NCBI GenBank assembly: GCA_033961575.1
Contig: CM066727.1
Location: 86,302,501-86,366,500 of the forward strand
Direction: 5' to 3'
DNA length: 64,000 nucleotides
From: Aselliscus stoliczkanus
Lineage: Eukaryota; Chordata; Mammalia; Chiroptera; Hipposideridae
Positions 36,501 to 48,699 of this stretch are shown piece by piece. The notes below the pieces were generated by a model. It had not been told where the DNA came from, searched no databases, and saw only the letters and a list, made by a program, of their open reading frames with translations. Within the stretch, counting starts at the first letter, position 1. Every line of letters starts with the position of its first letter. The position numbers and the translations under genes are program-made.

Positions 36501-37316
36501 TTTTTTCCCTTGATTTCTTTTTTTTTTTTTAATTTTATTTTATTTTATTAGTTTCAGGTATACAACACAATGCAATAGTTATACTCTTTACCCCCCAAAG
36601 TGAAAACCCCCCTCCCCCAGTTCACCACCCCACTCCCCCCCATATCATACATATCCAGCACAACTCCCCCGACTCCCCTCTAACAGTATACTCCACATCC
36701 CGTGACCATCCACATATTCAGTTGCAGTTGGCATACAATACTATACAACATCAGCTTCAGGTGTACAGTGCAGTGATCAAGCCTCTACTCCATCCATGAA
36801 GTGGTCTCCCTAACAAGACATATGACTATCTGACACACCACAAAATTTTTACATTATTATATTCCCCGAACTGTGTTTCATATCCCTGTGGCAATATTGT
36901 AGTTGTCTATTTATGCTGTCTAATCCCTTCCCCTTCCCCCCATTCCCACCCCCTTCCCAACTAGCAACCCTCAGTTTTTCCACTACATCTACAAGTCTGT
37001 TTACTTTGATCGTTCACTCAGCTCTTTAGACTCCACACACAAGTGAAATCACATGGTACCTGTCCTTCTCCGACTGACTTATTTCTCGCAACATAATAGT
37101 CTCTTCACAACATTATCAATTACATTCCCAGAACTGCCCCCATATCCCTGCGGCAACATTGTAGTCCCACATACACTGTCCAAAACCTTCCCCCTCTCCC
37201 TCTTCCCCACTCCCTCCCAGCCAGCAACCATCAGTTTTTCCTTTATATATGCTTGATATGACTTCAATCTTCTTAAATTGTCTCTCTGGGTTAGCTTGTT
37301 TATCCCTTTCTTTTGT

Positions 37317-38189
37317 TTAAAAAAGCCCTTTTAACATTTCTTGCAATGCTGGCTTGGTGGTAATGAATTCCTTAAGCTTATTCTTTTCTGAGAAGCTCTT
37401 TATTTCTCCTTCAATTTTAAGTGATAGCCATGCTGGGTAGAGCAATCTTGGTTGTAGGCCTTTATTTTGTGTCACTTTGAGTATCTCCTGCCACTCCCTT
37501 CTGGCCTGCAGAGTTTCTGTAGACAAGTCAGCTGTTAGTCTAACAGGAGTTCCTTTGTATGTAACCTGCTGTCTTTCTCTTGCAGCCTCTAGGATTCTGT
37601 CTCTGTCTTTAACCTTTGCCATTTTCACTATGATGTGTCTTGGTGTGGACCTGTTTGGGTTCAGCTTGTTTGGAACCCTCTGCACTTCCTGGGCATGTAA
37701 GTTGATTTCCTTCACCAGGGTAGGGAAGTTTTCAGTCATTATTTTTTCAAATACATTTTCAACCCCTTGTTTCTTCTTTTCTCCTTCTGGTATCCTTATG
37801 ATTCGAAGGTGGTTGCGCTTCACCTTGTCCCATAGGGCTCTTAAACTATTTTCATTGTTTTTTATTCTTTGGTCTTTTTGCTGTGCCAACTGGGTGAGTT
37901 CTGCTATTTTATCTTCCAAATCACTGATCCGCTCCTCTGTTTCATCTGCTCTACTGGTGATTCCTTCGAGTGTGTTCTTCATTTCAGTTCTTGTATTCTT
38001 TAGTTCTAACAGGTTGTTTTTTATGGTTTCCCTATCCTTCTTTATGTCCTCCCTAAGTTCCTTAAACATTCTTATCATCAGTGTTCTAAACTGTGTCTCT
38101 GAAAGGTTGGATCCCTCTGTTTCATTTGGTTTCATTTCTGGAGGTTTCTTCTGATCTTTTACTTGTGACATGTTTCTTTGTTTCCCCAT
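37317..38189 (-). CDS. L1 ORF1 protein, uninterrupted, 290 aa
   Basis: L1 ORF1p is a trimeric RNA-binding chaperone that coats L1 RNA. The start chosen is the ATG giving MGKQRNMSQ, since related ORF1 proteins begin this way; the open frame extends 26 codons further upstream without a better start. A coiled coil lies at about residues 45-125, with the trimer-type RISDLE at 87-92. It is followed by an RRM-like domain (LRIIRIPEGE at 128-137; PRHIIVKMAKVKDRD at 183-197) and a C-terminal domain with ARREWQEIL (229-237), ending ALQEMLKGLF. There are no stops or frameshifts, so it is potentially translatable. No ORF2 partner follows. The + strand frame at 37477-38154 is its mirror image. Confidence 0.9.
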   Translation of the reverse strand: MGKQRNMSQVKDQKKPPEMKPNETEGSNLSETQFRTLMIRMFKELREDIKKDRETIKNNLLELKNTRTEMKNTLEGITSRADETEERISDLEDKIAELTQLAQQKDQRIKNNENSLRALWDKVKRNHLRIIRIPEGEKKKQGVENVFEKIMTENFPTLVKEINLHAQEVQRVPNKLNPNRSTPRHIIVKMAKVKDRDRILEAARERQQVTYKGTPVRLTADLSTETLQARREWQEILKVTQNKGLQPRLLYPAWLSLKIEGEIKSFSEKNKLKEFITTKPALQEMLKGLF

Positions 38190-39189
38190 TCTGGCTGTCA
38201 CTCTGGAATTGCTTTGATGTATTAGATAGATCACCAGGAGGGCCCTGGCTGGATCATGAAGGCACACAGCTCACGGCCCAACACTCCCAGGAAAACTCCC
38301 AGTCTCAGCCTATCCCAATCAGCCGCTCGCAGAACAGGCCGAGTAGCCCGACAACCAATCACCAGCCTGGCAACTCTGCAAGTGGAGTGCGGAGAGCAGA
38401 GCCCCGAGGCGGCTTGCGCACTCCCGGGTCTCAGTGACCAGCCGTTGGAGCTGGATGGCACCCGCCCTGTGTTTCCCTGGCAACGCAGTATAAGCCGGGT
38501 GGAGGGTGGGGATCCAAGGCCTCAGGCACACGCACACGCACGCACACACGCACTTCTGTGCCAATTCCACCAGACCAATTAGGTCTCGGACCTGATCCTT
38601 TGTGGGAGGGCTCAAGCCCGACAAAATGGCGTCCTCCCTACACCACTCGCGTGCAAGCTCCGCACCACGGGAACAATAGTCTAAAAACCTCCAGCCTTTG
38701 CACCAAAGATGCTCAGTTCAATCTGTCCCCGCAGGCTCCCGGCTCACACAGCCACTCCCTCCACCAGGAACCAGGTAAGAGCTCACCGGCGAGCAAGCCC
38801 GGGCGCCGGCCCCACTGATTCTCCAGCCGCTCTTAGCCTCACCGAGCTGAGCAAAGAGAGTCCTTACTAATTTAATGCCAGCTGTCTTAGAACTTCTCTT
38901 CCCGGCAAAGGAGCTCTGGGCTGGTGAGCTTGGGGTGCGGCCAGAGGGTCTCTCCCCCAACCAGACAAGCTTCCCACAGCTGGGGCTTCCCTCACGGGGC
39001 TCGCCCTCTCTCGTCTCCGCCCGTCCTACCAGATCCGATGCGGCTTCCTCTTTAAGTTCTTCGTTTAGTGGTTCTGTTCCTCCACTGTTCTGGGGACCTC
39101 CAGGGTTGAATGCTGTATAATTTGCTTGTAATTTTGGTGTGATCCTGAGAGGCAGTTAGCACAGCGTCTGTCTATTGTGCCATTTTTCT
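38190..39189 (-). promoter_or_regulatory. 5' UTR / internal promoter region of the half-L1
   Basis: A GC- and CpG-rich kilobase between the TSD and ORF1, with a (CA/CG)n-like patch at 38525-38552. L1 5' UTRs carry internal RNA polymerase II promoters, so this is the likely promoter of the element. No experimental mark can be inferred. Confidence 0.6.
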
Positions 39190-39807
39190 CCCTTGATTTC
39201 TTAATTTCCATTACTTTAGAGTAACTATTGATTTATACAATAAGTATAAACTTAATGCTTAAAGTAACAGTGAAAAGAGGTTCCTGCTAAGCCAAGTGAG
39301 ACTTTAGATATTAATGTAAACACCAAGAGGAGTCAATGACAGAGGTCACTACTTGTTTTCTCTCTTGCCCCACTCCAGCCACTCAATCTTTCAACCTCAT
39401 TATTTCCAGTAGCTGCAAACCATGTGTACAGTCTAAATTTTATGCATTCCATTTCCAACTTCCATTTGCTACCTTTCCAGCTTACTTACTCCATTGAGAC
39501 ACATAGCAATTGATCTCCCAGTTTTTGCAGCCCTTCACCCTTCAAATGTCCTCAGGCCCCCAGTAACTAGTTTATATTGCACAGTCAATCATGCATTCAT
39601 ATGCCTGGCAAATTCTTAGGACCTTTGATCTCTGTTTTCCTTAAACTCACATGATAAAATGTCAGACCTAGTTTAATTCACCTATCTGTCCACACCTGAA
39701 CCAATATAACTAAACATAGCTGGAGAAGAACACAGGCCCAGACTAACCAACCTCATCTAAGTTTAGGTGAACCCTCAGAGCTGTCAATAAACCTACTCCA
39801 TTTTTCT

Positions 39808-40037
39808 AGAACAGGGAGGGCTTGGCAACTTTTCTGTGAAAGATCACATAGTGAATATTTTAGGTTTTATGGGCCATGAGCGCTGTATGGAAACTTCTTA
39901 ACTCTGCCATTGTAGTTCAAGAGTAACAATTGAAACATGAACGGGCATAGCTACTCGTATGTTCCAATGAAACTTTGTTTGCAAAAACAAATAGTGTCTC
40001 AGATTTAGCCTGAGGGCCGTAGTTTGCTCCCTCCCTA
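39808..40037. repeat. hAT-type non-autonomous DNA transposon remnant
   Basis: 'cagggagggcttggcaacttt' at the left and 'ggccgtagtttgctccctccc' at the right are imperfect terminal inverted repeats. The interior 'gaatattttaggttttatggg' and 'tgttccaatgaaactttg' fits a widespread mammalian hAT-Charlie-like repeat. The exact name is not assigned. Confidence 0.65.
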
Positions 40038-40963
40038 GAGCATTCATATTCTATGCCCCCTGATGGTAACTACATCATAACTTTTATTTATCAAACTTCC
40101 AACACTTTCTTTCCATTCAAGGAGTTAGAAAGTGTTTCCTAATTCTGGAAGCAATGAGAAACAATCAGAAGAACATTTCTGTAACTTCTCACTTGTCTAT
40201 TAATCTATCTGTATTAATACCTGATTTCTCTCTTTTTAATACGGATGAATTGCTTATGTTTCTTAGACCAAAAGCATTTGTTATATTCTAGATCCCATTT
40301 CCTCTCACCTACTCGAGGGTAGGTATCCAGCAAGATTTCCCTCTCTCCTGAATCATCAATTTTTCACTCTGATGGCTTATTCCAATCTTAACACAAGCAA
40401 CCAACAAGAACCAAATACCTTGTCTTGATTCCTCTTCTATATACATCCAGCCTGTTTCTCTGTACTCCTTTACACATATTTCCTTGAAAGAGATGTATAA
40501 TCACTTCCAATTACTATATCATGTTATTTTAAACCCTTTGCAATCATTCCCTTATATTCAGCAGTCCATGGAAATTAGTCTTGTTGTGATGACAGATGTC
40601 CTCCAGATTGCTAAATCCAATGCTTAATTTTTGAGCATTCCTTCATTTTCCATTGACCATTTATTAAGATGCCACTACAGCCCATTGTCCTTTTAGGCAC
40701 TAGGATATAGCAGTAAATGAAACATAAAAAATTCTTTGCCTTTTTATGGCTTATATTCTGATTCAGGGAGACAGATGCTAATAAAATAAATAGGATATGA
40801 GGTATATTTTGAAATGATAAATGCTATGGAGAAAAATAAATCAAGTGAGATGCTCAGGGAATGTTGAAGTTTGGGCTGTTGTGGAGTATCTTCAGAATTG
40901 TTGAGAGGGTGTGACTGAGAAGGTAATAATATCTTCTAAGACCAGATCATAAGAAAGATTAAA

Positions 40964-41320
40964 TACTGCTATTTGCAGCAACATGAATGGATCTTGAGGT
41001 TATCATGCCAAGCAAAATAAGTCAGATGGAAAAAGTTAAGAACCATATGATTTCACTCATATATGGGATATAAAACTGAAAGCAACAAACAAACAAAACT
41101 CATAGACACAGACAACCAGAGGGTAAGGGGCGTGGAGGTTGGTGGAAAAGGGTAATAAGGGTCAAATATATGATGATGGAAGGAGATTTGACTTTGGGTG
41201 GTAAACACACAATGCAATACATAGATGGCATATTATACAATTGTACACTTGAAACCTATGTAATTTTATTAACCAATATCACCCCAATAAATTTAATAAA
41301 TTTTTTAAAAAAGAAAATAT
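40964..41320 (+). mobile_element. L1 3' UTR fragment, sense
   Basis: 'caacatgaatggatcttgagg', then 'atttcactcatatatgggata', then 'atcaccccaataaatttaat' and an A-rich tail. This is the sense partner of the subtype seen antisense at about 9670-9965. Confidence 0.85.
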
Positions 41321-41519
41321 ATATATACCCAGAAAGAGTTGAAGAGTAAGACTTGTCGCTATCTATGAAAGAACATCCCAGGAAAACAGAATAGTAGGAA
41401 AAATATCCTTACCAGAAGCAGCAATTGAATCAGTGCAGATGAACAAAGGGAAAATAATTAAATGAGATATGAGATCAGGGATGAGAGAACAAATTGCTTA
41501 GAGACTTGCAAACCACTGA

Positions 41520-42770
41520 CCTCTTCTTACTTCATTTCTGAGCAGCATTTAATACAGCTGGTCTTCCCTCCTTGACATACATTCTTCACCTGAATTTCAG
41601 GAAACCTCATACTCATGGTCTTCCTACCAACTCTCTGGCCCTGTCTTTCTAAATCTCCTTTGCTCCGTCTTCCTCAGCAACATTATATTTGAACATTGTA
41701 ATTCCTCATCCCTCTCTTTCTTGGTAAGTATCTTCTAATCTCATGGCTGAAAATACCTTCTATAAACTGATGACTTCAAATTTATTTCCTCAGTCCAGAA
41801 TCTTCCTTTGAAATCCAGACTTATTTATCTTAAGGCCATTAATGCATTCTCTAGGCTATCTCAAATTTAACATATATGAAACCGCAGACCTGATCTTGTC
41901 CCAGTAAGCTGCACTTTCTACAGCCTTCTCTATTTCCAGAAAAAACAAGTCCATACTTCAGTTTCCTCAGACCCACATACTTGAGTCGTTCTTGACTCTC
42001 TCTCTCTCTCATTCCCTGTTAATTATACCTTGAAAATGTTCCCAGAATAAGACCTTCGTGGCCTCCACTAATCAAGACACCATTGTTTTCCATCCTGGTT
42101 ATTAGAAGACCTTACTGACTAGTATTTCTGCTTCCACTCCAATCTCTCCCTTTCCAACCATCTCTGATCTGCTCAACTCAGCAGTCCAAACAATTCTCTT
42201 AAAAAGTAAGGCCAATCCATGTGAGAACTTTCATCCAACCCTCTAAAGTTCCCTACCTCACTGGGAAGTAAAAGGCAAATCTGTACTGTGGCTTATAAGA
42301 CCCACTTTTATCCATGTTACTCGACCACCCATTCTTCTTTTAACTCATCTCCTCTCACCCTTCTAATTTTTCCCCCAACACTGTCTCTGTTACTTGTACA
42401 CATTTAGAACTCACCTCTTTCTGGGCCTTTATGCTTGTCCTTTGCTCTTCCTGGCCAGTTTTTCCTCAAGATATATGTAAGCTCTCTCCCTCCCCTTCTC
42501 TCCTTTGCTCAAACTGTCTCCTCAGTTAAGCTTTGCTTCACAACGGTGTATATAAAATGACTGATTGTCTTGTATTTACTTTTCTGCTTTATTTTCAAAT
42601 AACACTCTACACCATTTGGCCTACTATAAATTTATAGGTTTATTTGTTATTGTCTTTTTTCCCCCCACTGAAATCCATGTCCATGAGGATTTAGATTTTT
42701 TTCCTTAGTTCCTGGCACATAACAGACAATAAGTGGTTGTTAAAATAGTTATTAATTAAAGGGGTTACAT
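41520..42770 (+). mobile_element. L2 LINE fragment, sense, to its 3' end
   Basis: Sense L2. The start corresponds to the reverse-transcriptase segment whose antisense is seen at 23760-25060. Later parts match the L2 RT C-terminal region ('gcagtccaaacaattctctt', 'gtaaaaggcaaatctgtactg'). The end ('agttcctggcacataacaga', 'ggttgttaaaatagttatt') resembles the L2 3' terminus. Frames are broken throughout. Confidence 0.8.
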
Positions 42771-43959
42771 GACCACAGCATTGAAAGGTGTTTTAATCTT
42801 CTAAAATGCGATGACAATTTATGAAAGACCAATAATAAAAAATGTTCTCATTTTTTCTGTTTTGTAATACTTTTATGGACACGAGCTTACTACTTTTGCT
42901 TTGCACGTTTTAGAGAGAATAGGCGCATTTTCTAAATTTGAAACACTAAAATTTGGGGGGGGTGGTTATGTGTAGGTAAGATACATATATCTTAGTTCCA
43001 ATTTCATTTTTTTCTCACCGACTTATTTTCATTCATTTTTCCTCCTATGATCCTAGGAGTTGCACAAAGAATTTATGTGATGCAGGTTAGCTAACACTAA
43101 AACATTAAGAACTTCACATTTTTCTGCATATACACTTTTATAAGTTTTCCAGAGCACTGTTTTGCTGAATGCTATTTACAATGTGAGAGATGGTGATCCT
43201 CTGGAAACAAACAATCCCAAAGTTCAGGCCACAGATTGATGAAGAGGAACTTCTTCCATTTTTGCAACATTACTGGCATCTGTGGATGACAGAAGCAGAA
43301 GATCAAGGAAACTGAAGATGTATCAGCTTTCTGAGATGAAAATAAAAGAATATAGTTAGGCACTGAATAACTTGTTAAAATTTCATCACAACCAATCAGA
43401 ATTGCCTCCATGAGTATATGAGATAGCTATCTACAAATAAAGATTCTATCTATTCAAGTTAAAATCTACATTATTTTAAAAAGGTTTTCTATTAAAATAT
43501 AAATAATATACAATATTATATTAGTTTCAGGTGTACACCATAGTTATTCAACATTTATATAATTAAGGAAGTGATCACCATGATAAGTCCAAGAACAATA
43601 TGACTCTGTACACGCTATCACAATATTATTGACTATATTCCCTATGCTGTACATTACATCCCCAAGACTTATTTGTTTTATACCTGGAAATTTGGACCTC
43701 TTCTTCCCCTTCAATTTAATACCCCCCATCTTTTTAATTTTTCAGTTACAGTTGACATTCAATATTCTTTTATATTAATTTCAGGTGTACAGCATAGTGG
43801 TTAGACATTTCTATAATTTAAGAAATGATCCCCTGACTAGGCTAGTACCCACCGGGTACTATACATAGTTATTACCATATTATTGACTATATTCCTTATG
43901 CAATACTTTACATCCTCATGACTATTTTGTAACTACCAATGTGTACTTCTTAATCCCTT

Positions 43960-44365
43960 CTCCTTTTTCACTCACCCCCAAACCCCCTCCCATCTGACAA
44001 CCATCAAAATGTTCTCTGTATCTGTGAATTTGTTTCTGTTTTGTTTGTTTCTTTATTTTGTTCTTCAGATCCCACTTATAAGTGAAATTATATGACATTT
44101 GTCTTTCTCTATATGATACTACAGTAAGCACAATACCTTCCAGGTCTATCCATGTTATTGCAGATGGCAAGATTGCATTCTTTTTTATGGCTAAGTAATA
44201 TTCCATTGTATATATGTACCACCTTTTCTTTGTCCATTTATCCATTCGGGGACACCCAGGTTGCCTCTCTATCTTCGCTATTCTAAATAGTTCTGCAACA
44301 AGCATATGGATGTACATGTCCCCTCAAAGTAGTATTTAGGTTTCTTTGGATAAATACACAGATGT
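43960..44365 (-). pseudogene. L1 ORF2 C-terminal remnant in half-L1 element 2
   Basis: Minus-strand translation includes QPGCPRMDKWTKKRWYIYTM and then EYYLAIKKN, the conserved C-terminal tail region of L1 ORF2. It is disconnected from any reverse-transcriptase domain because of the internal deletion just upstream. Confidence 0.85.
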
Positions 44366-44704
44366 GGGATTAATACGTCCCTCTTTGTCTCTTGTTATAG
44401 CCTTTGTTTTAAAGTTTATTTTGTCTGGTGTAAGTATTGCTCCCCTAGCTTATTTTGTTTGTTTCCATTTTCATGAAACATTGTTTTCTGTCCTTTAACT
44501 TTCAGTCTGCGTGTGTCTTTCTATCTGAAGTGAGTCTCTTGTAGGCAGCCTAAGTATGTGTTTTGTTTTCTTATCCATTCAGATGCTCTATGTCTTTTGA
44601 TTGGAGCCTTTAATCCATTTACATTTAAGTTAATTGTTGATAGCTATGTAGTTATTGCCATTTTATTATTCATAATTTTGATCTTTTTCTTTTTCCCATC
44701 TTAA

Positions 44705-45572
44705 AGAAGTCCCTCTAATATTACTTGTAATACTGATTTGGTGGTGATAAACTCCTTTAGCTTTTCTTCTCTGGGAAACTCTTTATCTCTCCTTCCATTC
44801 TAAATGATAGCTTTTCCAGGTAAAGTAGTATTGGTTGTACATACTGACTTTTCATCACTTTGAATATTTCCTGCCAATCCCTTCCGGCCTGCAAAGTTTC
44901 TGTAGAACAATGAACTGATAAGTCTTATGGGAGCTCCCTTGTAGGTAACTAAGCTTTTCTCTTGCTGCTTTGAAGATTAATTTTCTTTAATTTTTGTCTT
45001 TTAATTATGATGTGTCTTGGTGTGGGCCTTTTTGGGTTCATCTTGTTTGGGAATCTCTGAGCTTCCTCAGCTTGCATGTCTATTTCCCTTACCAGGTTAA
45101 GAAAGTTTTCAGTCATTATTTCTTCAAATATGCTCTCAATCCCTTGCTTTCTTTCTTCTCCTTCTGGTACTCATATGAGGTGTTTGTTATTACACTTGAT
45201 GTTATCCCAGATGTCTATTAAACTATCCTCATTTTTCAGGATTCTTTTTCTGTTTTATTGTTCCAATGAGTGTTTTTTGCTACTTTGTCTTCCAAGTCAT
45301 TTATTGTACCCTCTGCTTTATCTAGTTTGCTGATTATTGCTTCTATTGCATTCTTTATTTCAGTTATTGTATTCTTCACTCCTGACTGGCTCTTTTTTTG
45401 TGGTTTCTATGTCCTTTTTTATGTTTTGTATTTCTTTGAAGTTCTCACTAAGTTCCTTGAGCATCCTTATAACCATTGTTTTGAACTCAGTGCTTGCCTC
45501 CATTTTGTTTAGTTCTTTTTCTGGAGTTTTGTCTTGATCTTTTATTTAGGATGTATTTCTTTGTTTCTTCAT
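44705..45572 (-). pseudogene. Decayed L1 ORF1 of half-L1 element 2
   Basis: Colinear with the intact ORF1 at 37317-38189. It begins with an ATG at 45572 reading MKKQRNTS and then a stop at codon 9. Further frameshifts follow. The + strand frames at 44994-45537 are shadows of this region. Confidence 0.8.
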
Positions 45573-47284
45573 TTTGGCTGCCTCTCTGTTTATTTCTATG
45601 TATTAGGTAGAGCTTCTATATCTCCTGTTCTTAGTAGAGTGGCCTTATGTACCAGGTATCCTATAGGGCCCAATGGTACAGTTTCTATGGTCACCTGCAC
45701 TGGGTGCTCCAATATTGTCCCTTCTCTGTGTTGTGTGTGACCTCCTGCTATATTTGAGCCTTGATTGTTATTGGTACATCAGTGGATGGGATTGACCTTC
45801 AGGCTGATTGGCTGTGGGGTTTGGCCATGTCCACAGCTAACATGTGTGGGGGTCTTACCCCCACTCTATTGGATTCACCACAGCAGGCTCTCACACCTTG
45901 TGGGGCTAAAGCCAACATCCAAGTATATTGGTTCTGGGGCCTCTTGCCAGGGCTCCATGCAAGCGCAGGTCACCCACTGCCTGTGACCAGCCAAGGACTA
46001 CCTGGAAGGAGCTACAAAGTGATCCACAGTTGTTCACTGCCTGTGCTATCACTGAAGACATGCGGGAGAAGCCACACTGCAAACTGAGGATGGCTGCCAC
46101 CAATACTGGGCCTGGGGTAGCTCTGCAAAATGCCAGGACATCCCAAGGCCTTCTACCTCCAGCCAGATCCCTTAAGGTTCAGACACTGATAAAGCCTCAT
46201 GTGGTATGCCAGTTGGGTGAGGCAAGATCTCAGGGAGTCATTAGAGTTGGAAGAGTTGTGGTCACCAGGTTAATGTAAATTATGGTTTGGTGCCAGTGCT
46301 GAGCCTAACGCTACTCAGCAAAAGTCTTAGAGCACATTGAGGCCAGCTGCCACCTGCCTGCCATGTGTCAGACTCTGATAGTTTACCAAGAAAGAGTACA
46401 ATGCAGGTGGGGCTGGCTGCTCTTGGAGAAAGTGCCTTAACCATTGGTTTGTGTGTGGTCACAGTGAGTCAGTAGGGTGGAGCAGTGGAACTCACCAGAC
46501 CAATCAGATTCAGATTTGGCCATAAGCATAGGGGAGGGCTCAACACAGGAAAGGTGCCAGCTTAATGGGAGAAGGACCCTCTCGCAGGGGAAATGCTGAC
46601 TGTCCTCCAGCCCTCCTCTCACAGCCACTCAACTCACTCTGCACTGCATATGTCCCCAATAACCCCCAATTTACTGTCCCTCTACTGGAGCCCAAGGTGA
46701 GTGCCTGGAGTAAGAGAATTGATGTGCATGCCCTTTAAGAGGACACCTGGGTTTCCTGCCATCTTCGGTCCCAACTGGATGGTTGGAACACCCACTGTTT
46801 TTCATGCCAGATGTGGGGGCACTTCTTCTTGGTACCAGTACTCTGAGCTGGGAAGGTCTGTGTGGGGCTGGGGTCCCTCACTCCTTTGAGTGTATCCTCC
46901 ATGACCAAGATATCCTGGTTCTCACCTGTCTGTCACACGGAGATTTGGGGTTAGCCAGTTCCTCGTCTTCACCCCTCCTACCAGTCTCGACATGGCTTCC
47001 TCTTTATATCTTTAGTTATAAAACTTCTGTTCAGCCAGACTTTAGATGGTTCTCCATGTTGATTGTTCTATAATTTAGTTGTAATTTTAATTTGTTCATG
47101 GAAGGAAGCAGGCACAGTGTTTATCTACTCTGCCATCTTAGGTCTCCTCCCAAATGGCAATTTAAACCATTTGGTCTCAGAGAAACATTTTCAGTTCACC
47201 TCTTACATCAGAAACCTGTAATACACATTTATATCAATTATCATAATTTTAATTAAGTGATTTACTGAGAAATTAGTTGAGTTT

Positions 47285-47412
47285 TGTCTGTTTCCTTCTA
47301 ACAGAATGCAAACTTGGAGAGGCAGGCAACTTATCCAGGCTTGTATTTTCAGCCCCTTGTACCATGTTCAGCAGATAGCAGGTTTTTAGTAAATATTTGC
47401 TGAATAGGTGAA
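47285..47412 (+). repeat. L2 3'-end remnant
   Basis: 'acagaatgcaaacttggag', then 'gtattttcagccccttgtacc', then 'agtaaatatttgctgaatag' follows the L2 3' terminal consensus in sense orientation. Confidence 0.7.
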
Positions 47413-47414
47413 TT

Positions 47415-47760
47415 AATTTGACAAGGACTTGGGCAGAAACTTGACAAAGGAGATGTATAGATGGCCAATAGGTACCTGAAAGGATGCTCAATGTCATTAA
47501 ATGTCAGAAGAATTCAAATTATATCCAAAATGAGATACTGTTTTACACTCATTAGAACAGCTAAAATTAAAAAATCTAACAACACTATGTATGAGTTGCG
47601 AATGTGGAGCATCTGGCGTTCTCACACATTACTGAGGAGAAAGCAGTTATGAAATTGTGCATGTACTTAAACTATAAACATTCCACTCCTAGATAGCATT
47701 AAGTGAAATGAACTCATGGGTCCACAAAAAGACTTGTATAAGAATATCCATACAAGACTT
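47415..47760 (+). mobile_element. Old L1 fragment, ORF2 C-terminal region
   Basis: 'gatggccaataggtacctg', then 'ctcaatgtcattaaatgtcag', then 'aaaatgagatactgttttac' matches the sense L1M ORF2 C-terminal stretch. It is decayed. Confidence 0.8.
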
Positions 47761-48214
47761 ATGCTTTGGGAAAGAGAAAAACAGCCCGACTACTGTTGAC
47801 TGGGAGGTAGCTGGTCTGACTATCAGAGATTTTCTCCAGTTGAACATAAATAATTTCAAAGAACCCTAATAAAAACCATTCAGCCATGATGGAGCAATAC
47901 AAAACCAAGACAATTTCAGAATTATGTTTGGGCACAAACAAAAGCAAGAACTGTCCAAGCCAACCTCACAAATAGTCTACTTCTCCCTTCTCTTTGCTCA
48001 TTTAAGTGACTGCTGCTTCTTTACCATTTGACCTTTAAATACCACCCTGTTCCTCCTGCCTTTTAGTGAAAAATGGCTAAGATACTTAGTCATAGACTTG
48101 TCCTCACTTTTTGAGTACACCAATCCAGGGCATGCATCTTTGAACACTGCCTCCAAATATCCTAACCCAAATATTACAAATAATACAAATCCTACAACAA
48201 GCCTATTATCACTG

Positions 48215-48500
48215 TGTAGTTAGATATTGCTGCCTAACAAATTTCCCCAGATTTAGTGGCTTAAAACAATGTTTATTATCCATTTCCTTGGGTCAGTAAT
48301 CCAAGCACAGACCATCTAGATGATCTGGCTCTGGAGTTCTTAGAAAACTGCAGTAATCTCAAGGCTCACCTGGGAAGGATCTCCTCCTTCCTAGCTTACT
48401 TACTCACATCCTTGTTGGCAGGATTCAGTTCTTTGTGGGCTATGTGCTGATACCTCACTTCCCCACAAGCTGTTGAGGGAACTTCCTGAGGTGATGCAAG
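48215..48500. repeat. Ancient interspersed repeat (LTR or DNA type, unnamed)
   Basis: 'gttagatattgctgcctaac' followed by 'agtggcttaaaacaatg' and a TGGCTCTGG/CACCTGGG-rich middle is a pattern shared by several ancient mammalian repeats. The class cannot be fixed without alignment. Confidence 0.45.
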
Positions 48501-48699
48501 TATTCTGTATCCTTATTGGGGTGCTGGTTATATGAGCGCACACATTTGTCAAAACTAATGAATCAGCACAATTAAATCTATGATCTTCATTTTGAGAATA
48601 TTATATATAATGATTATACCTCAATTAAAAATCAGATTAAACAAAATTAAAATTAAAAGAAGAAAAATGCAGGCTTTTGAGAATACCTCTCTTTGTTTG

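Larger units (their letters stand above)
36520..39189 (-). mobile_element. Half-L1 (ORF1-only) retrotransposon with intact 5' end and 13-bp TSD
   Basis: On the minus strand the order is 5' UTR (39189 to about 38190), ORF1 (38189-37317), about 800 bp of 3' UTR and a poly-A run at 36520. No ORF2 sequence lies between ORF1 and the 3' UTR. A perfect 13-bp duplication (cccttgatttctt) at 36507-36519 and 39190-39202 shows that this 2.67-kb unit inserted as one piece. The 5' UTR is CpG-rich. The 3' UTR holds two imperfect copies of one segment (36855-36990 and 37105-37240). This is HAL1-type architecture; mobilisation would need a reverse transcriptase supplied by another L1. Confidence 0.9.
39203..43479. 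other. Intergenic stretch between two half-L1 elements
   Basis: Holds a hAT-like remnant (about 39808-40037), a sense L1 3' end (about 40964-41320) and a long sense L2 (about 41520-42770). In 39203-39800, 40040-40960 and 42780-43470 I see no gene or clear repeat. No host gene is present. Confidence 0.75.
43480..47140 (-). mobile_element. Half-L1 element 2: 5' UTR, ORF1, ORF2 with internal deletion
   Basis: On the minus strand: 5' UTR (47140 to about 45573), decayed ORF1 (45572 to about 44705), an ORF2 N-terminal piece of about 110 codons (about 44690-44380), then directly the ORF2 C-terminal region (about 44365-43960) and a 3' UTR of two imperfect tandem units (about 43960-43740 and 43740-43480). 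Everything between the early endonuclease region and the last ~120 residues of ORF2 is missing, including all of the reverse transcriptase. The junction near 44372-44380 is shared with 58165-61910. No clear TSD was found. Confidence 0.85.

Noticed and set aside
37477..38154. 225-codon open frame on the + strand
   Set aside because: It is the exact antisense of the intact L1 ORF1 (37317-38189). Its hydrophobic Ser/Phe-rich translation is a by-product of the ORF1 codons.
38230..39060. Possible CpG-island promoter of a host gene
   Set aside because: It lies wholly inside the TSD-bounded half-L1 and leads into ORF1, so it is the element's 5' UTR.
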